Of a stretch of 64,000 nt of DNA, positions 61,483-64,000 are shown in pieces. The notes beneath the pieces are model-generated. The model did no database searches. It worked only from the letters and a program-made list of their open reading frames with translations, and was not told the DNA's origin. A program made the position numbers and the translations under genes. How positions within the stretch are numbered: position 1 is the stretch's first letter; each line of letters begins with the position of its first letter. Source of the stretch: GCA-2701705 sp964342155 (GTDB lineage: Bacteria > Pseudomonadota > Gammaproteobacteria > GCA-002705445 > GCA-002716945); contig CAYFEQ010000003.1 in the NCBI GenBank assembly GCA_964342155.1, positions 1-64,000 on the forward strand, in the 5' to 3' direction.

Positions 61483-63015
61483 TCATAATCTTCTGCTAGA
61501 ATTTAATAATGAAGCACATTTTTTTATAACATCCGTTGCTAATAAACCAATTGTTCCTTTTTTTTGTATAATAAGATCTGCAGCTAATGAATGTATACCT
61601 GTTGCAAATAGAACGGCCTCAGCTTTATCTTTAATCAAAGTAGTAGAAGAAAGAATAATTCCGCTTAGACAATCACCCATACCAGCTGAAGCCATACCTT
61701 CATTTCCATGTAAAGAAATAGATGTCCGATTATTTGATGTTTTAACTATTGTGCCAGAGCCTTTTAAAACTATTATCCCACCATATTTTTTTTGTATTTG
61801 ATTAACTGCTTCGAATCTATTTGATTGAATTGTCGAGACTTTAACATTTAATAGTCGTGCTGCTTCTCCTGGATGTGGCGTTAAAATCCAGTTATCATAT
61901 TTGAATGGTTTTGATGCAAGTAAATTTAAAGCATCAGCATCGAGTATAATAGTATGATTAAAACTTTTTTTACTGAGCAAAAAAGATTTAAGGTTCTTAA
62001 AAATTTCATGTGACCATTTTGATTGTCCTAATCCAGGACCAATAAGAAGGTTATTATAAGATTCAAGTTTATCTGAAAATTGTAGTTTTTTATAAGTCGA
62101 TGCAATTAATTCAGGGTGACGCATAGGCAATAACTCTGAGTGTTTTTTTGTAGATATAACTTCAATATATCTACATCCTGTTTTAAGCGCAGAATGACTA
62201 GATAAAAGAAGTGCTCCGAAAAAATTTTCATTTCCTCCAATGATTAAGCTTTTACCTAATGAATTTTTATGTGTGTCGTGTTTTTTTCTAAATTTAAATT
62301 TTTTTGATAAGATCTTATTTTTAAAATTGAATAAATTTATTTTATATTGTTTAAATGAAGATAGAGAAAGGAGATATGTATTTTCATTATTTTCAGTTTT
62401 AATTAAAGGGTGATTATCTAATCTTTCCCAATAATCTCGTCCGCTCTTTGTAAATAAACCTTTTTTTAAAGAAATTAATGTGCAGCACAAGTTTGATCTA
62501 ACAGTTTCTTCAAATGCTGTTCCTGTCTCTGAATTTAGTCCACTGGGTATATCAATTGAAACTACATATGCTTTTGAATTGTTAATTTCTTTGATGATCT
62601 TCGCGTAAATTCCAATAATCTTTTTATTCAAACCTGTTCCAAATAAACCATCTATTACTAATGTATAATTAGCGCATGATATAGGGTTTTTTATATCGAT
62701 ATATTTGTTTAATTCAAGATCATCTATAATTTTTTGATGATTTTTTTTGCTTTTTTGTGGAACACATATATCAACTTTATATCTTTTTTTGATTAATAGT
62801 TTTGATAAAAAAAGTCCATCAGCGCCATTGCTTCCAGGTCCAATAAAAACTTTTATTTTTTTTAGTTTTTTTCCTTCTAATTTAATTATTGATTTGAGAA
62901 GCCCTTCACTGGCTTTTTTTACTAGGTGGAAGCAATCTTTCTTCTTTGAATATTCTTTTTCAATTGAAATAATAGATTCAGAAGATTGTATTGGAGCAAA
63001 ATTAAAAACAAGCAT
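61483..63015 (-). CDS. nnr: Bifunctional NAD(P)H-hydrate repair enzyme
   Basis: Epimerises and dehydrates damaged NAD(P)H hydrates. N-terminal YjeF_N epimerase (about 1-210: FIGPGSNGADGLFLSKLL, VIDGLFGTG, SIDIPSGLNSETG). C-terminal ADP-dependent dehydratase (LLIGPGLGQ, ILDADALNLLA, ILTPHPGEAARLL, GNEGMASAGMGDCLSG). 510 aa full length. Overlaps the sppA stop by 1 bp. Confidence 0.95.
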   Translation of the reverse strand: MLVFNFAPIQSSESIISIEKEYSKKKDCFHLVKKASEGLLKSIIKLEGKKLKKIKVFIGPGSNGADGLFLSKLLIKKRYKVDICVPQKSKKNHQKIIDDLELNKYIDIKNPISCANYTLVIDGLFGTGLNKKIIGIYAKIIKEINNSKAYVVSIDIPSGLNSETGTAFEETVRSNLCCTLISLKKGLFTKSGRDYWERLDNHPLIKTENNENTYLLSLSSFKQYKINLFNFKNKILSKKFKFRKKHDTHKNSLGKSLIIGGNENFFGALLLSSHSALKTGCRYIEVISTKKHSELLPMRHPELIASTYKKLQFSDKLESYNNLLIGPGLGQSKWSHEIFKNLKSFLLSKKSFNHTIILDADALNLLASKPFKYDNWILTPHPGEAARLLNVKVSTIQSNRFEAVNQIQKKYGGIIVLKGSGTIVKTSNNRTSISLHGNEGMASAGMGDCLSGIILSSTTLIKDKAEAVLFATGIHSLAADLIIQKKGTIGLLATDVIKKCASLLNSSRRL

Positions 63016-63917
63016 TAATATTTCAATGTATTGCTGTTAATGTTTAACAATTTATTGAGAGTTTTTCCTAACAGATTATCCAAAAGGCTTTCTTTTCTAT
63101 TATAATTGAGAATAACTACATCATTAAAATATTTTTCATTAACATCATAAACGGAAGCAACATCATCTATCAAACCAATTTCTAGCGCTTGGTTGCCTGT
63201 CCAAAAAAGCCCAGTAGAAATATCGGTATCATTCAACTTGTCTCCTCGAGATTTTTTTATATCAGATATGAATTGATTGTGTATGTCTTTGATTAGATTC
63301 GTAAGATGTTTTTTATGTCTTTCAGATAATGTTTGAAAAGGGTCAAGGATTGTTTTATCTTCACCAGACGAAATAGTTTGAGATTTAATTCCTAATTTAT
63401 CCATTAAAGATTGAATGTTAAAACTATCTAGTCTTACTCCAATCGAACCTACAATACTTGAGCTGCTTGAAAAAATTAAATCTGTACTAGCAGCAATATA
63501 GTAGCCGCCAGAAGTTCCCATATCTTCTATAACAGAATATATAGGTTTATTATATTTTAATTTAAGCTTTACAATTTGATCATGGATGAGTTTAGATTGT
63601 ACGGCACTTCCACCAGGACTGTTAATTTTTAGAATAATGCCAAGACAAGTTTCATTCTTCATTGCATTTTTTACGAAAGGTATAATATTTTGACTATTTA
63701 CACCTGTTCCAGGAGCAATGACCCCATTAACTTCAATAATTGCTGTATGCTGTTTTGTATGAATCTCATCATCTAATGCTGAGAAAAAAACTACGATTAA
63801 TAATAATCCAAAAATTATGAAAAAGATTGAACGAAACAAAAACTTATTTTTATTTTCTAATCTCTTTTCTTCAATTAAAGAATTAACTAAATCTTTTAAC
63901 AAATCATCACTATTCAT
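63015..63917 (-). CDS. sppA: Signal peptide peptidase SppA, short form (S49)
   Basis: 300 aa with one N-terminal membrane helix (about 26-46) and a single S49 domain. INSPGGSAVQS, EDMGTSGGYYIAAS with the nucleophile Ser, and SSIVGSIGVR with the downstream active-site region. This is the 36K type, not the tandem 67K E. coli form. AGGGA Shine-Dalgarno before the ATG. Degrades cleaved signal peptides in the membrane. Confidence 0.93.
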   Translation of the reverse strand: MNSDDLLKDLVNSLIEEKRLENKNKFLFRSIFFIIFGLLLIVVFFSALDDEIHTKQHTAIIEVNGVIAPGTGVNSQNIIPFVKNAMKNETCLGIILKINSPGGSAVQSKLIHDQIVKLKLKYNKPIYSVIEDMGTSGGYYIAASTDLIFSSSSSIVGSIGVRLDSFNIQSLMDKLGIKSQTISSGEDKTILDPFQTLSERHKKHLTNLIKDIHNQFISDIKKSRGDKLNDTDISTGLFWTGNQALEIGLIDDVASVYDVNEKYFNDVVILNYNRKESLLDNLLGKTLNKLLNINSNTLKY

Positions 63918-64000
63918 ATTTTATCCCTTATCTAAATTATATATTAATCTAGTTTTTATTTATAGTATCTAAGATATTAGTTAAGTCAAAGGGGGTTTTT

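Noticed and set aside
1..64000. CRISPR array or tandem repeats
   Set aside because: No regularly spaced direct repeats were found by eye; poly-A/T runs reflect base composition.

Overview
ORGANISM. This is a compact, strongly AT-rich chromosomal segment with short intergenic gaps, many stop/start overlaps and no IS elements, prophage or CRISPR. Gene order is gammaproteobacterial: tRNA-Gly/pgsA/uvrC, maf/rpmF/plsX/fabH, nrdR-ribD-ribE-ribB-ribH-nusB-thiL-pgpA, mnmA-hflD-(purB), thrS-infC-rpmI-rplT-pheS-pheT-ihfA-merR, nnr-tsaE-miaA-hfq-hflK-hflC-yjeT-hisZ-purA-rlmB-rpsF-rpsR-rplI-dnaB. AT bias, trimmed operons and missing accessory members suggest a streamlined free-living marine gammaproteobacterium of the SAR86 type (inference; no marker phylogeny was possible). 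LAYOUT. 1-5.2 kb: tRNA-Gly (cut by the window edge), phospholipid and fatty-acid genes, two DNA-repair genes, L32. 5.4-12.9 kb: maf, then a long minus-strand riboflavin/thiamine/nusB/nrdR/glyA run. 13-18.4 kb: MsrPQ periplasmic methionine sulfoxide repair and purL. 18.4-22.6 kb: tmRNA, then the most accessory-looking stretch (TorF-like outer-membrane barrel, PhyH-family dioxygenase, B12-type radical SAM protein). 22.7-25.3 kb: base-excision glycosylase, DUF2892 protein, a two-gene iscR-iscU unit with a recognisable IscR-type operator, a DUF1249 protein, infA. 25.3-37.3 kb: a carbon-metabolism block (icd, aceA, acnA, fumC) mixed with mnmA, hflD and purB; an uncharacterised MotA/ExbB-ExbD-like three-gene cassette follows fumC directly. 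37.3-47.3 kb: translation genes (lysS, prfB with programmed frameshift, pheST, L20, L35, IF3, thrS) with a PD-(D/E)XK nuclease, a MerR protein and IHF-alpha. 47.2-53.4 kb: tRNA-Val, uvrB, an aminotransferase, tRNA-Asn, galU, fdxA, dnaB. 53.4-64 kb: rpsF-rpsR-rplI, rlmB, purA, hisZ, DUF2065, hflCK, hfq, miaA, tsaE, nnr, sppA. MOST NOTABLE. (1) PheT lacks the whole N-terminal tRNA-binding OB (EMAP-like) domain in an intact ORF. (2) The fumC-linked cassette keeps the ExbD/TolR transmembrane aspartate but carries a different periplasmic domain. (3) The block acnA-cassette-fumC lies between hflD and purB, which are adjacent in E. coli. (4) IscR has lost its three cluster cysteines while an IscR type-1-like palindrome remains upstream, and iscS is absent between iscR and iscU. 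(5) Isocitrate dehydrogenase has a mixed set of cofactor-selecting residues. (6) The prfB frameshift site reads GTT TGA instead of CTT TGA. (7) Two genes, infC and the yjeT homologue, appear to start at ATA. No stretch over 300 bases is left without a gene; the largest gene-free gaps (5217-5456, 5' flank of tmRNA, 19596-19698) hold at most promoters.
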